Shown: positions 8,250 to 17,458 of the stretch, piece by piece | Layout: every line of letters starts with the position of its first letter | Position numbering within the stretch: position 1 is the stretch's first letter | DNA from: Micromonospora violae | Lineage (GTDB): Bacteria > Actinomycetota > Actinomycetes > Mycobacteriales > Micromonosporaceae | Length of the DNA stretch: 64,000 bases | NCBI RefSeq assembly: GCF_004217135.1 | Contig: NZ_SHKK01000001.1 | Location: forward strand, 2,852,001-2,916,000 | Reading direction: 5' to 3' | The notes under the pieces: generated by a model | What the model was told of the DNA's origin: nothing | Seen by the model: the letters and a program-made list of their open reading frames with translations, nothing else | Database searches by the model: none | Program-made: the position numbers and the translations under genes

Positions 8250-9299
8250 CTACGGTGGCCAGCCGAGTAGTCGAGCGCCGAGCACCGCGGTCTGCAGCGT
8301 GAATCGTTGGGTCGGCTCGCCGGGGTGGTAGCCGGTCAGGTCGCGGATGCGGTCGAGTCGGTAGGTGATCGCACGGACGGACAGGTGCATCTGCCGGGCT
8401 GTCGCGGTGTGGTTGCCCTGGTTGTCAAAGAGCACGGTCAGGGTCTCCAGGTACGGCGCTGCGCCGCCGCGGGCCGTGGTCAGTGGCCCGAGGACCGTCG
8501 TCACCAGGTCGGTGATGGCGTCGCGGTCACGCAGAAGCACGGGGAAGACCAGCAGATCCGCGGCATTGAGTACGGGCGTGGTGAAACCGAGTCTGGCGGC
8601 ATAGTCGAGGGTGTGGCGGGCCTCGTCGAGGGACGTGGCCAGGCCGTGCAGGCCCGGTTGCGTGCGGCCGACCCCGACCTGCCAGTTGCCCGTACCCAGT
8701 TCGGCGCGGAGCAGGTGCGCGAGTTCGGCCGCGATGCCGCGCAGGCCGCCGGCACTGATGCAGACCACATCACCGTCCCGGAGGGTGGTGAGGGTGTTGC
8801 CTTCGCCGAACCTGGAGGCCAGGGCGGCGTCGATGCGGTGCGTGATACCGGGAGTCAGGCCGGCCGCCCGGGCGATCACGACGGTGTGGGTGGCCGACAG
8901 ACGGATGCCGTATCGGTGTGCGCGTTCGGCCAGAGCGCCTGGGTCGGCCCGGCCGGTGAGCAGGTCGTTGACGAACACGGCACGTTCGGTGTCGTGGCGA
9001 TCCAGCTCGACACGGTTCTGTCGGGTGTACCCGTCGACGGCTGCGGTGAGCAGGACCCGGGTGCTGGCCAGCAATGCTTCGGCGTGGGAGTGCACGACGA
9101 TGGCGGTGTCGCCCGACTCGACCCCAGTGGCGCTCCATTGGGCGGTGGTGGCGTCCAGCAGACCGGCGACGAGCGCGCCGAGCCTGAGCCCTTCGTCCGC
9201 TGCGCGAGCACCCAGGTCGACCGCTGCCTGATGCCGGACACTGGCCGGGGCGGACAGCAGATTGTGGCAGTTGGCGGTAAGCCAGGCGTCGTCGCTCAT
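8250..9299 (-). CDS. PucR/CdaR-type transcriptional regulator
   Basis: 349 residues. The C terminus has the PucR-family helix-turn-helix: LETLTVLFDNQGNHTATARQ followed by LSVRAITYRLDRIRDLTG. The middle (about 130-250) resembles the GGDEF-like CdaR region. AAGGAA precedes the ATG. It ends 15 bp from the convergent nhaA gene and is the last of three minus-strand genes after an ABC exporter, separated from the permease by a large palindrome (9321-9351), so it may have its own transcript. Target unknown; local control of the exporter is possible. Confidence 0.85.
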   Translation of the reverse strand: MSDDAWLTANCHNLLSAPASVRHQAAVDLGARAADEGLRLGALVAGLLDATTAQWSATGVESGDTAIVVHSHAEALLASTRVLLTAAVDGYTRQNRVELDRHDTERAVFVNDLLTGRADPGALAERAHRYGIRLSATHTVVIARAAGLTPGITHRIDAALASRFGEGNTLTTLRDGDVVCISAGGLRGIAAELAHLLRAELGTGNWQVGVGRTQPGLHGLATSLDEARHTLDYAARLGFTTPVLNAADLLVFPVLLRDRDAITDLVTTVLGPLTTARGGAAPYLETLTVLFDNQGNHTATARQMHLSVRAITYRLDRIRDLTGYHPGEPTQRFTLQTAVLGARLLGWPP

Positions 9300-9320
9300 G
9301 GGCTGTTCCTTGTCGGCGTG

Positions 9321-9351
9321 CTGGTGGCCGCCGGTAACCGGCGGCCACCAG
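9321..9351. terminator. 31-nt near-perfect palindrome between permease and PucR gene
   Basis: Arms 9321-9335 and 9337-9351 are perfectly complementary (15 bp) around a single central A; in RNA this is about 13 bp with a 5-nt loop. It lies between the permease stop and the regulator start. Probably a terminator closing the ABC operon, though an attenuator or operator is possible. Confidence 0.6.
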
Positions 9352-9359
9352 CCTCAGAT

Positions 9360-10148
9360 TTACACACCGATGTCGCGGCGGTCGAACACGATGACTCCGG
9401 CGGTCGTGGTTACGACACCGAGGAGTACGAGGGTGAGCAGTTCAGCCGGATGCCAGCCGGTGTGCAGCGGGTCGGTGCCGATGAAGTAGTGAAACGGGGA
9501 CAGCCAGCGCACCCAGTGCCAGCCGTCGAGCATTCCGGCGATGGCGTTGACCATGTAGGTGGCCACGGCGATGCCGCCGGTGATCGCGAGGACCGTCGTA
9601 CGCTTGCCGGTCACGGCGCCGGTGAGGAAGGCGATACCGGCGAAGCACCACACCAGGGCTACCAGGCCGGCGGATGCGGCAGCGACGTTGGACAGGGGGA
9701 TGTCCATGCCGATCCAGGGCACAATGATCATCAGCAGGATTCCCGGGATGGCGGCGACCACGGTGAGCGCGCTGCCGGCGGCGGCCACCCGTTGCCAGGC
9801 GAAAGCCCTTCGCGAGACCGGATTGGCCAGCATCAGCTCCAGGACGCCGTCTTCCTCGGGACGAGCGATCGTGCGGGCACTCAGTGTGATGGCACACATC
9901 AGGACCAGGAGTGGGCCGAGCAGGCTGAAGATGGTCGCCTGCAGATAGCCGGCGGGTGACAGCATGTCGGCGATGCCGAGGAAGTCCAGCATGCCCTGGG
10001 GCATGGCGTCCTGCTTCAGCTCCGCGGCTCCCTGGAACTGGTTGTAGAACGACGTGTAGATGGCGGTGAACGCCGTGACACCAGCCGCCCAGGCGACCAC
10101 CGTGAGGCGGTCGTCACGCCAGGTCTTGAGCACCAGCGCGGGATGCAT
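9360..10148 (-). CDS. ABC-2 type exporter permease
   Basis: 262 residues from the ATG at 10148, preceded by GGAAGGAG. Six hydrophobic segments are apparent, with the ABC-2 pattern ITLSARTIARPEEDGVLELMLANPVSRRAF between the early helices. It overlaps the 3' end of the ATPase gene by 35 bp, so the two form one exporter (membrane and ATPase halves). The substrate is unknown; relatives export antibiotics or lipids. Confidence 0.88.
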   Translation of the reverse strand: MHPALVLKTWRDDRLTVVAWAAGVTAFTAIYTSFYNQFQGAAELKQDAMPQGMLDFLGIADMLSPAGYLQATIFSLLGPLLVLMCAITLSARTIARPEEDGVLELMLANPVSRRAFAWQRVAAAGSALTVVAAIPGILLMIIVPWIGMDIPLSNVAAASAGLVALVWCFAGIAFLTGAVTGKRTTVLAITGGIAVATYMVNAIAGMLDGWHWVRWLSPFHYFIGTDPLHTGWHPAELLTLVLLGVVTTTAGVIVFDRRDIGV

Positions 10149-11052
10149 CGCCGGCTCCTTCCGCGTGGTAGTAGAACGACAGGAACGTCTCTTCCAGATC
10201 AGGCTCGGCCGACAACATGTCCACCACCTCATGCCGCGCCGCTGCCTTGATCAGCGGATCGATGCGGCCGTCGACAGTGCATTTCAACACCGGCCCGGAG
10301 ACGACCACCTCACTGACGCCCGGAAGGACACTGAACTCCGCCGGGTCCACCGGGTCGTCGAAGTGGATCTCGACGGCGCGGACTGCCCGCTTTCCGAGGG
10401 ACTCGACTCGTTCGACCGCGGCCAGCTGGCCATCGCGGACGATAGCGACCCGGTCGGCGGCCTGCTGCACCTCGGCCAGGACGTGGGAGGACATGAAGAT
10501 GGTCTGCCCGGCGACGCTGGCGTCGCGGACCAGGGCCAGGAATTCCTGCTGCATGAGTGGATCGAGACCGCTGGTCGGCTCGTCCAGGATCAGCAGCGCC
10601 GGTCGGTGCATGAACGCCTGCACCAGGCCGACCTTCTGCTTGTTGCCCTTACTCATCGTCCGTACCGGGCGTGACAGGTCCAGGTCGAGCCGCTCGGCCA
10701 GTTCGGTCACCTGCGACCAGGCCACGCCGCCGCGAGCCGAGGCGAAGAAGCGCAGCAGGTCTTCCGCCCTGTCCCGCCCGGGGAACACGAGCTCACCGGG
10801 CAGATAGCCGATCTGGCGGTGCAGTGCGGCCTTGTCCCTGCGCGGGTCGAGCCCCAGCACCGTCGCGCGTCCACGAGTGGGACGCAGGAAGTCCAACAGC
10901 AGCCGGGTCGTCGTGGTCTTCCCGGCACCGTTGGGGCCCAGGAAACCCATCACCTCCCCGGCACGAACCTCCAGGCTGAGCCCCTCGATGCCGCGGCGTT
11001 GACCGTAGAACTTGGTCAGGTCCTCGGTGAGCACGGCTATGTCGCTTGTCAT
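10114..11052 (-). CDS. ABC exporter ATP-binding protein
   Basis: 312 residues. Walker A GPNGAGKTTT, signature SKGNKQKVGLVQAF, Walker B LLILDEPTSGLDPL and the switch His in SSHVLAEV are all present. The C-terminal about 90 residues are the usual regulatory extension of CcmA/DrrA-type ATPases. The ATG at 11052 gives MTSDIAVLTEDLTKFYG; the frame continues upstream but loses family similarity. The Shine-Dalgarno is weak and a GCCCAC/GTGGGC inverted repeat (11053-11070) abuts the start, which could limit initiation. Partner of the permease that follows. Confidence 0.9.
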   Translation of the reverse strand: MTSDIAVLTEDLTKFYGQRRGIEGLSLEVRAGEVMGFLGPNGAGKTTTTRLLLDFLRPTRGRATVLGLDPRRDKAALHRQIGYLPGELVFPGRDRAEDLLRFFASARGGVAWSQVTELAERLDLDLSRPVRTMSKGNKQKVGLVQAFMHRPALLILDEPTSGLDPLMQQEFLALVRDASVAGQTIFMSSHVLAEVQQAADRVAIVRDGQLAAVERVESLGKRAVRAVEIHFDDPVDPAEFSVLPGVSEVVVSGPVLKCTVDGRIDPLIKAAARHEVVDMLSAEPDLEETFLSFYYHAEGAGDASRAGAQDLA

Positions 11053-11242
11053 GCCCACATCGTCGTGGGCAACCGGTCCGGCATCCAGGTCAGCATCCAG
11101 CCGACATCGCGCGGACGCCGTTGCCGGACATCGGAAGCCATGGCGGCCTCCGCGCCGTGACCGCCGGGAGTACGCTCCCATCAGGTGCGCCGGGAAGTCT
11201 GGTCGGCAGGTGATGTCCTGCTGCGACCCCCCGGAGGCTCCG

Positions 11243-12133
11243 ATGGGCATTTCTGCCCTGCGCACCGAAAATCTGTCCAAGCGGTACGGGCGGCTACTCG
11301 CCCTCGATGACCTCACCCTCGACGTCGCGGCGGGCGAGGTGTTCGGGTTCCTCGGTCCCAACGGCGCCGGAAAGTCGACCACGATCCGGCTGCTGCTCGG
11401 GCTTGCCCGACCCACCTCCGGACGGGCGTGGATCTTCGACACCGACGCCGCCGACGTCGCCGCCGCCCACCGCAGGCTCGCTTACGTGCCGGCGGATGTG
11501 GCGCTGTGGCCACGGATGACCGGTGCCGAGGTGCTGGAACTGCTCGCCCGCATCGGTCCCGGTACGGACACGGCCTACCGCGGCGAGCTCATTCAACGGT
11601 TCGCCCTGGATGTGTCCAAACCGGCCGGTACCTACTCGACGGGCAACCGGCAGAAGGTCGCTCTGATCGCGGCGTTCGCCACCCGAGCGCCGCTGCTGGT
11701 GCTTGACGAACCAACCAGCGGCCTGGATCCGCTCATGGACCGACAGTTCCGGCAGGCCGTCGCCGAGGCCCGCGACAACGGACAGACGGTGTTCCTCAGC
11801 TCCCACCAACTCGCCGAGGTCGAGGCCATCTGCAACCGGGTCGGCATCCTGCGTGCCGGACAGCTGGTGGAGGTGGCGTCCGTCGAACAGCTGCGCCGGC
11901 TGCACCAGACCGAGGTGGCCGCGACGTTCACCGGCACGCCACCGGACCTCAGCGGCGTCCCCGGTGTCGACGGCCTGCGCCACGACGGCACCTCGACCGT
12001 GCGGTTCACCCTGAACGGCGCCCCTGCCGCGGCGTTACGTGCCCTGGCCGACGCTGATGTGGCGAGCATCGTCGTCCGTGAGCAGAGCCTGGAGGAGATC
12101 TTCCTCGCCTACTACGGGCAGGACGCCCGATGA
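11243..12133 (+). CDS. ABC exporter ATP-binding protein (divergent module)
   Basis: 296 residues from ATG 11243 with GGAGG 5 nt before it. Walker A GPNGAGKSTT, signature STGNRQKVALIAAF, Walker B LLVLDEPTSGLDPL and SSHQLAEVE are intact. It resembles the ATPase encoded divergently at 10114-11052, so the region may derive from duplicated exporters. Its stop overlaps the next start (ATGA), giving a two-gene exporter with the large permease downstream. Confidence 0.92.
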   Translation: MGISALRTENLSKRYGRLLALDDLTLDVAAGEVFGFLGPNGAGKSTTIRLLLGLARPTSGRAWIFDTDAADVAAAHRRLAYVPADVALWPRMTGAEVLELLARIGPGTDTAYRGELIQRFALDVSKPAGTYSTGNRQKVALIAAFATRAPLLVLDEPTSGLDPLMDRQFRQAVAEARDNGQTVFLSSHQLAEVEAICNRVGILRAGQLVEVASVEQLRRLHQTEVAATFTGTPPDLSGVPGVDGLRHDGTSTVRFTLNGAPAAALRALADADVASIVVREQSLEEIFLAYYGQDAR

Positions 12134-13731
12134 TGGCAACGTCGACGGCGGCAGCACGGCCGCACCGCGTGCTGAGGGCGCTCGCAGTGCGCCAGGTGCG
12201 CCGTGGGGCCCTGGTCGTGACCGTTGTATGCGCGGGAATGTCCGCGCTGGTCGTGGTCGGCTACCGCGCCGAGGCACTGGACCAGGCCGCCGTCGAGGCG
12301 CTGGCACAGAACCCGGCGATCCGTACCCTCTTCGGTGAGCCGGTCGCGCTCGACCAGGCTGGCGGGTTCACCGTCTGGCGTACGGGCACTGTCCTGGCGG
12401 TCCTGCTCGGTGTGTGGGCGATGCTGACCGCCACCCGGATCACCCGCGCGGAGGAGGACGCCGGCCGGTGGAGTCTGTTGCTGTCTGGCCGCATCACCCT
12501 CGCCGAGGCGGTCCGCCATCATCTCGGTGTCCTGGCCGTCGTTCCGGTTCTCGTCGGAGCGGCGACCGCGGCGGCGATGATCGCCGCGGGAGTGGAAGCC
12601 AAGGGTTCGTTGTTGCACGGAGCCGGCCTCGCCGCCGTGGGGCTCTTCTTCGTCGCCCTCGGGGGAGTCACCGCCCAGCTCTTCGCCAGCCGGTCGGCTG
12701 CCAACGGTGCGGCGGCCGCCATCCTGGTCGCCGGGGTGCTCACGCGGATGGTCGGCGACGGTGTGCCGGCACTGGCCTGGCTTCGGTGGCTGTCCCCGTT
12801 CGGGCTCGTAGCGCTCACCCGCCCGTTCGACACCGATCAGGGGCTGCCGGTGTCGGTGCTGACGATCACCGCGGTGCTGCTGCTGGCTCTCACCGGCCGG
12901 CTCGCGGCGCGGCGCGACGTCGACGGGGCCATTCTTACTGCCGCCGTTGGCAGACCGGCGCGCACCGCGTTGCTCGGTTCGGTGCCCGCCTTCGCCGTCC
13001 GGCGCACAATGCGGCCACTGGCCGCATGGTCGACCGGCATCGCGGCGTACTTCCTGCTCCTGGGCCTGATCGCCCGGTCCATGACGGAATTCCTGGTCGA
13101 CAACCCCCAGTTCGCGACCATGGCGGCCCAGGCCGGCTTCCCCGCACTCGGCACGGTCGAGGGCTTCGCGGCCACCCTGTACGCGCTGCTGGCCGTCCCG
13201 GTCGGGGTGTTCGTCGCCGTGCGAATCGCCGCCCTCGCCGCGGACGAGAATGCCCGGCGTCTCACCCTGCTGCTGGCCGCACCGGTAACCCGGCTGCGGC
13301 TGTTGGCTGCCGAAGCGGCCGTTGCCGGCTGCGCGGCGCTGGTTCTGATCACAGTGGCGGGTGTCGCCATGTGGGCTGGCACTGCCACCGTCCATGCCGA
13401 CCTTGGGGCCGGTGACGCGCTCGCCGGCGCATGGAACGTCGTGCCGGTGGTGCTGCTCTGCTGGGGAGCTGCCGTCCTGGCGCTCGGTTGGGCACCACGC
13501 GCCGTCGCGGCGATCGGCGCTCTCCCGGCCGCTGGCGGGTTCATCTGGCAGGTCACCGCCGACAGCATCGACGCACCTTCCTGGATTCACGCGCTGTCAC
13601 CGTTCGCGCACCTTGCCGCGGTACCGGCCACCGCGCCGGCCTGGCCCGCGGCGGCGGTGATGGTCGGCATCGCCGCAGCCGGAGTGATCGTCGGCGCCGT
13701 CGGCTACCGCCGGCGTGACCTGTGCGCCTGA
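12130..13731 (+). CDS. Two-module ABC exporter permease (polyketide-antibiotic exporter type)
   Basis: 533 residues with about twelve hydrophobic segments in two halves, each beginning with a long loop (RITRAEEDAGRWSLLLSGR in the first, RIAALAADENARRLTLLLAA in the second). This duplicated architecture is that of the TnrB-type putative polyketide-antibiotic exporters. It starts at an ATGA overlap with its ATPase. No biosynthetic gene lies nearby, so a self-resistance role is not supported here; general drug or lipid export is equally likely. Confidence 0.85.
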   Translation: MMATSTAAARPHRVLRALAVRQVRRGALVVTVVCAGMSALVVVGYRAEALDQAAVEALAQNPAIRTLFGEPVALDQAGGFTVWRTGTVLAVLLGVWAMLTATRITRAEEDAGRWSLLLSGRITLAEAVRHHLGVLAVVPVLVGAATAAAMIAAGVEAKGSLLHGAGLAAVGLFFVALGGVTAQLFASRSAANGAAAAILVAGVLTRMVGDGVPALAWLRWLSPFGLVALTRPFDTDQGLPVSVLTITAVLLLALTGRLAARRDVDGAILTAAVGRPARTALLGSVPAFAVRRTMRPLAAWSTGIAAYFLLLGLIARSMTEFLVDNPQFATMAAQAGFPALGTVEGFAATLYALLAVPVGVFVAVRIAALAADENARRLTLLLAAPVTRLRLLAAEAAVAGCAALVLITVAGVAMWAGTATVHADLGAGDALAGAWNVVPVVLLCWGAAVLALGWAPRAVAAIGALPAAGGFIWQVTADSIDAPSWIHALSPFAHLAAVPATAPAWPAAAVMVGIAAAGVIVGAVGYRRRDLCA

Positions 13732-13772
13732 CCGGACCGCTCGAGGGTGTCGCTCGGAGGGCGGGAACGCCG

Positions 13773-13801
13773 AGGGGCCCCGCCGGTTCGGCGGGACCCC
13801 T
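13773..13801. terminator. Hairpin terminator between convergent permease and proX-like genes
   Basis: Arms 13773-13785 and 13789-13801 pair over 13 positions with one C-A mismatch around a GTT loop. It sits in the 85-bp gap between the convergent ABC permease and betaine-binding protein genes and could end both transcripts. Confidence 0.75.
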
Positions 13802-13816
13802 CTGGCGTCGGTGGGA

Positions 13817-14701
13817 TCAGGAGAGCGTGTTCAGGTAGTCGGGGTTGGCCTTCAGCCACTCCTCGACGGCCTTCTCCTCGTCGCCCTTGTGCGTGTTGAA
13901 CATGAGGTCCTCCAGGGACGCGAGCTGCGCGCCGTCCATCTTGAACTTCTTCAGCATCGCGGTAGCCTCGGGGAAGTCCGCACCGAAACCGGTGCGGGCG
14001 AGAGTGTTGACCTGCTCGGCCTGGCCGAGGGTGCCCTTCGGGTCGGTGAGGTCCTTCAGCTCGTACTTGGCGTAGGCCCAGTGCGGGTGCCAGAGCGTGA
14101 CTACGATCGGCTTCTTGTCGGCGATCGCGCCGTCCAACGCGGCCAGCATCGCGGGAGTCGAGGAGGTCTTCAGCTTCAGCTTGCCGTCCAGGCCGTACTC
14201 GGGGATGACCTTCTCCTGGGTGGCCTTGGTCAGACCGGCGCCCGGCTCGATGCCGATCATCTGCCCGTCGAAGCTGGCAGCCTTGCCGGCCAGGTCGGCC
14301 AGCGAGTCGACGCCCTCGACGTACGCCGGCACCGCGATGCTCAGGCTGGCATCGTCGTACCAGACGCCGAGCTTCTCCAGCTTGTCGCCGTACTTCTCGA
14401 GGTAGGAGGCGTGCGTCTGGGGCAGCCAGCTGTCCAGGAACAGGTCGATGTCGCCCTTGGCGAGACCGCCGTAGACGAGACCGGCCTCCAGGTTCTTCAG
14501 CTCGACCTCGTAGCCCTTGTCCTGCAGGATCTTCTGCCACAGGTGGGAGGCGGCGATCGCTTCGTCCCAGGCCATGTAACCGATGGTGATTTTCTTGTTC
14601 TTGTCGGACGCGTCGTCCTGCTCGCCGCAGGCGGCAACGCCGCCCAGAGCCAGGGTGGCGGTCACCGTGAGCGCGAGGACGCGCTTCAGTGTCGAAAACA
14701 A
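13817..14701 (-). CDS. Glycine betaine/proline-betaine ABC transporter binding lipoprotein
   Basis: 294 residues. A hydrophobic leader ends at the lipobox GGVAAC, so the mature protein is a lipoprotein. The body is an OpuAC/ProX-type binding protein: ITIGYMAWDEAIAASHLWQ, GDIDLFLDSWLPQTH and VVTLWHPHWAYAKYELKDL, whose Trp residues are expected to form the aromatic cage for quaternary ammonium. It is the last gene of a three-gene importer, 78 bp after the permease. Expected role: capturing betaine for osmoprotection. Choline or ectoine binding cannot be excluded. Confidence 0.93.
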   Translation of the reverse strand: MFSTLKRVLALTVTATLALGGVAACGEQDDASDKNKKITIGYMAWDEAIAASHLWQKILQDKGYEVELKNLEAGLVYGGLAKGDIDLFLDSWLPQTHASYLEKYGDKLEKLGVWYDDASLSIAVPAYVEGVDSLADLAGKAASFDGQMIGIEPGAGLTKATQEKVIPEYGLDGKLKLKTSSTPAMLAALDGAIADKKPIVVTLWHPHWAYAKYELKDLTDPKGTLGQAEQVNTLARTGFGADFPEATAMLKKFKMDGAQLASLEDLMFNTHKGDEEKAVEEWLKANPDYLNTLS

Positions 14702-14779
14702 GGGTTTTGTCCTTCCTTTTTGGGGTACGCCGGCGGACCCGCGTACGCGGGAGTGTGATTGCCGGCGGAGAGCGACGGG

Positions 14780-15673
14780 TCAGGCCGCCTGCCGCGCGAG
14801 TCGTTGCGCCCGCGCGGACGGGAAGCGGTCGCCCGCCGAGTCGGTGAGACGGTCGAGTACCACGGCCAGGATCACCACGGCGATCCCGCCCTCAACGCCG
14901 CTGCCCACCTCGACCTGGGACAACGCAAACATGATCACGTCGCCGAGGCCACCGGCACCCACCATGCCGGCGATCACCACCATGGACAGGGCCAGCATGA
15001 TGACCTGGTTGACGCCGGTCATGATCGTGGGCAGCGCCAGCGGCAGCTTCGTCCGCAGCAGCACCATCCACGGTGGAGCGCCGAACGACTCGGCGGCCTG
15101 GACGATCTCCTTGTCGACCTGGCGCAGACCCAGCTCGGTCAGGCGCACGCCCGGCGGCATGCTGAAGACCAGGGTGGCCAGTACGCCCGGCACGGTGCCG
15201 ATACCGAAAAAGAAGATCGCCGGGATGAGGTAGACGAACGCGGGCATGGTCTGCATCAGGTCCAGCACCGGCCGGGCGACAGCGGAGGCCCGCTTGTTCT
15301 CGGCGACGAGCACGCCCAGCGGGATGGCCATCAGCAACGCCAGGGTGCTGGCGACGAGCACCTGGGCGAGCGTGCTCATGGTCTCCTCCCAGTACGGCAT
15401 GCCGGCTACCAGGCCGAGACCGACTGCGGCGCCGAGGGCGAACTTCCACCCACGCAGCCACCAACCGAGGCCGGCGAGTACCAGGACGACCACCACCGCC
15501 GGTACGCCGGTGAGCAGGTCGTTGAGCGGACGCACCAACGCGTCGACGACGGTGGCGACACCGTCGAAGAACGGGCCGAGGGTGGCGGTGGCCCAGTCGA
15601 CGGCGGACTCGGTCCAGGCGCCCAGCGGCACCCGGGGCAACCAACTGTCCAGTGGCGACTGCGCCAGGATCAT
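14780..15673 (-). CDS. Glycine betaine ABC transporter permease (ProW/OpuAB type)
   Basis: 297 residues. About seven hydrophobic helices lie after an amphipathic N terminus; the conserved inner-membrane coupling loop is seen around AAESFGAPPWMVLLRTKLPLALPTI. The start overlaps the ATPase stop (ATGA). It forms the membrane channel of the importer whose ATPase is upstream and binding protein downstream. Confidence 0.93.
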   Translation of the reverse strand: MILAQSPLDSWLPRVPLGAWTESAVDWATATLGPFFDGVATVVDALVRPLNDLLTGVPAVVVVLVLAGLGWWLRGWKFALGAAVGLGLVAGMPYWEETMSTLAQVLVASTLALLMAIPLGVLVAENKRASAVARPVLDLMQTMPAFVYLIPAIFFFGIGTVPGVLATLVFSMPPGVRLTELGLRQVDKEIVQAAESFGAPPWMVLLRTKLPLALPTIMTGVNQVIMLALSMVVIAGMVGAGGLGDVIMFALSQVEVGSGVEGGIAVVILAVVLDRLTDSAGDRFPSARAQRLARQAA

Positions 15674-16917
15674 GCTGGCTCTCCCTTCGTTCCGACCAGT
15701 TCAACCTGGTCCTGAGCCTGCGTCGGCTCGTCCGGGGTCGCGGCGGCCAGCGCCGTGAGCAGGGTGATCCGGGGTATCACCCCGATCAGCCGGTCGCGCT
15801 CGTCGAGGACGGCCACCGGGTGCTGGCTCTCCGCGCAGTCGCCGAAGAGGTCGGCGACCGAGGTGTCCGCGGTGACCGTGCGGACTCGCTCAGTCGACAC
15901 GTAGCCGTCGAGGTGGGGGTGGCCCTCACGGAGTGCCCGCGACACCTCGTCCTCGGTGACCGTGCCGAGGAACGTCTTCATCGGTCCGGTCACGTAGATC
16001 ACCGAGGTTTGGCTCTCCCGCAACGCCTTCGCCGCGACCCGGGGACCGGCGTTGACGTCCAGCACCTGCTGGGGCTTCTCCATGACCGACGAGGCGGTGA
16101 GGATCCGGGTCCGGTCGACGTCGGCGACGAACTGCGCCACGTAGTCGGTGGCCGGATCAGTGAGGATCTCCTCAGCCGTGCCGATCTGGACGATCCGACC
16201 GTCCCGCATCACGGCGATCCGATCGCCGAGCCGCATGGCCTCGTTGAGATCGTGGGTGATGAAGATGATCGTCTTGCCCAGCTCCGCCTGAAGTTCCAGG
16301 AGTTGGTCCTGGATCTCCCGGCGGATCAGCGGGTCCAGCGCCGAGAATGCCTCGTCCATCAGCAGGATCTCGGTGCCGGCCGCGAGCGCGCGGGCCAGCC
16401 CGACCCGCTGGCGCATGCCGCCGGAGAGGTCGTGCGGCAGGTTGTCCGCCCACTCTGTCAGACCCACCATGCGCAGCGCGTCCATGGCCCGCTCACGTCG
16501 CTCGGCCTTAGGCAGCCCGGCGACCTCCAACGCGTACCCCGCGTTCTCCACAACCGTCCGGTGCGGCATGAGCGCGAAGTGCTGGAACACCATGCTGATC
16601 TTCTCGCGGCGCAGCTTGCGCAGCGCCGCCGGCTTGAGCGTGGTCAACTCGACCCCATCGACCCGCACGCTGCCGCTGGTGGGACGCAGCAGGCCGTTGA
16701 GCATCCGGATCAGGGTCGACTTTCCGGAGCCGGAGAGGCCCATGACGACGAAGATCTCGCCCGGGCGTACCTCGAAATTCGCGTCGATCACGGCGGCCGT
16801 GGCCGGCAGCCCGGCCAGGGCCTCGTCTCGGGGCCTCCCGTCCGCCAGCCGCCTTACCGCTTCGTCAGCCCGGTTGCCGAATATTTTATAGAGCGACTGC
16901 ACTGTGAGTGCGGACAC
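15670..16917 (-). CDS. Glycine betaine ABC transporter ATPase with CBS domains (ProV/OpuAA type)
   Basis: 415 residues. The ATPase domain has Walker A GLSGSGKST, signature LSGGMRQRVGLARAL, Walker B LLMDEAFSALDPL and the switch His in ITHDLNEAM. Residues about 285-405 form a CBS pair (LDVNAGPRVAAKALRESQTS and VRTVTADTSVADLF), which in the OpuA family senses ionic strength. The residues before the Walker A (IFGNRADEAVRRLADGRPRDEALA) are the typical ProV insertion. First gene of the operon; a 541-bp regulatory region lies upstream. Confidence 0.94.
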   Translation of the reverse strand: MSALTVQSLYKIFGNRADEAVRRLADGRPRDEALAGLPATAAVIDANFEVRPGEIFVVMGLSGSGKSTLIRMLNGLLRPTSGSVRVDGVELTTLKPAALRKLRREKISMVFQHFALMPHRTVVENAGYALEVAGLPKAERRERAMDALRMVGLTEWADNLPHDLSGGMRQRVGLARALAAGTEILLMDEAFSALDPLIRREIQDQLLELQAELGKTIIFITHDLNEAMRLGDRIAVMRDGRIVQIGTAEEILTDPATDYVAQFVADVDRTRILTASSVMEKPQQVLDVNAGPRVAAKALRESQTSVIYVTGPMKTFLGTVTEDEVSRALREGHPHLDGYVSTERVRTVTADTSVADLFGDCAESQHPVAVLDERDRLIGVIPRITLLTALAAATPDEPTQAQDQVELVGTKGEPA

Positions 16918-17075
16918 GATCCCCCTTCCGAGACGCGAACCGGTTGGCGTATCGCACCATCGGCGTTTCTTCGCGTCTCATCGTCGATATCAACATCGAT
17001 CACCTTCAGCGGGTCACACATGGGTCCGGCGAACCTACCGATGCCCATCGCGGCACATCCAGCTGGCACCGCAGG

Positions 17076-17095
17076 TTTGTGGATATGCACACAAA
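17076..17095. promoter_or_regulatory. Inverted repeat TTTGTG-N8-CACAAA upstream of the betaine operon
   Basis: Perfect 6-bp arms (17076-17081 and 17090-17095) with an 8-nt spacer, inside a locally AT-rich stretch about 160-180 bp upstream of the ProV-type start. A candidate operator or promoter element. The rest of the 16918-17458 gap holds the box at 17279-17294 and no convincing gene. Confidence 0.35.
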
Positions 17096-17278
17096 AATTT
17101 GCGCGTACCCGTAACGAATTGGTCGCTCGCACGCCTGACGTGCGGCATCGTCGACACTGGTCGGTGAGCGCGGATTCCGCGCGACCTGCGCCGATCGTCC
17201 CGCTTCACGCTGGCTGACTAGCGCGTCGGCCCCTCATTGGGGAACCGTTCCAGAATTTGACGGGACTGATAGAAAACT

Positions 17279-17294
17279 GTCACACGACTGTCAT
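17279..17294. promoter_or_regulatory. Candidate OmpR-type direct-repeat box (GTCAC-N6-GTCAT)
   Basis: GTCAC 17279-17283 and GTCAT 17290-17294 with the same 11-bp period as at 4761-4776. Both boxes also share the flanks ACTGTCACA and TGTCATGG. It lies between the divergent betaine importer and acyl-CoA oxidase genes. It may be a second target of the regulator at 4008-4709. Confidence 0.5.
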
Positions 17295-17458
17295 GGTTCA
17301 ACGCGGTCCGATCGCCTAATTTGAGCTGGGGAGGTAGCTCCGCAGGCTCCCGATCGCGGACAGAAATCGCCATGCTCTCCTCTGCCGACTCACTCAGCCG
17401 CCGGTATTCTGGATAGGGCACGGCCTGCACCCATATGCCCATCCGCTGAGGGGGGACC

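Noticed and set aside
10114..13731. The two ABC exporters as self-resistance for a biosynthetic cluster
   Set aside because: No synthase, synthetase or tailoring genes are present in the window, so a link to antibiotic production is unsupported.
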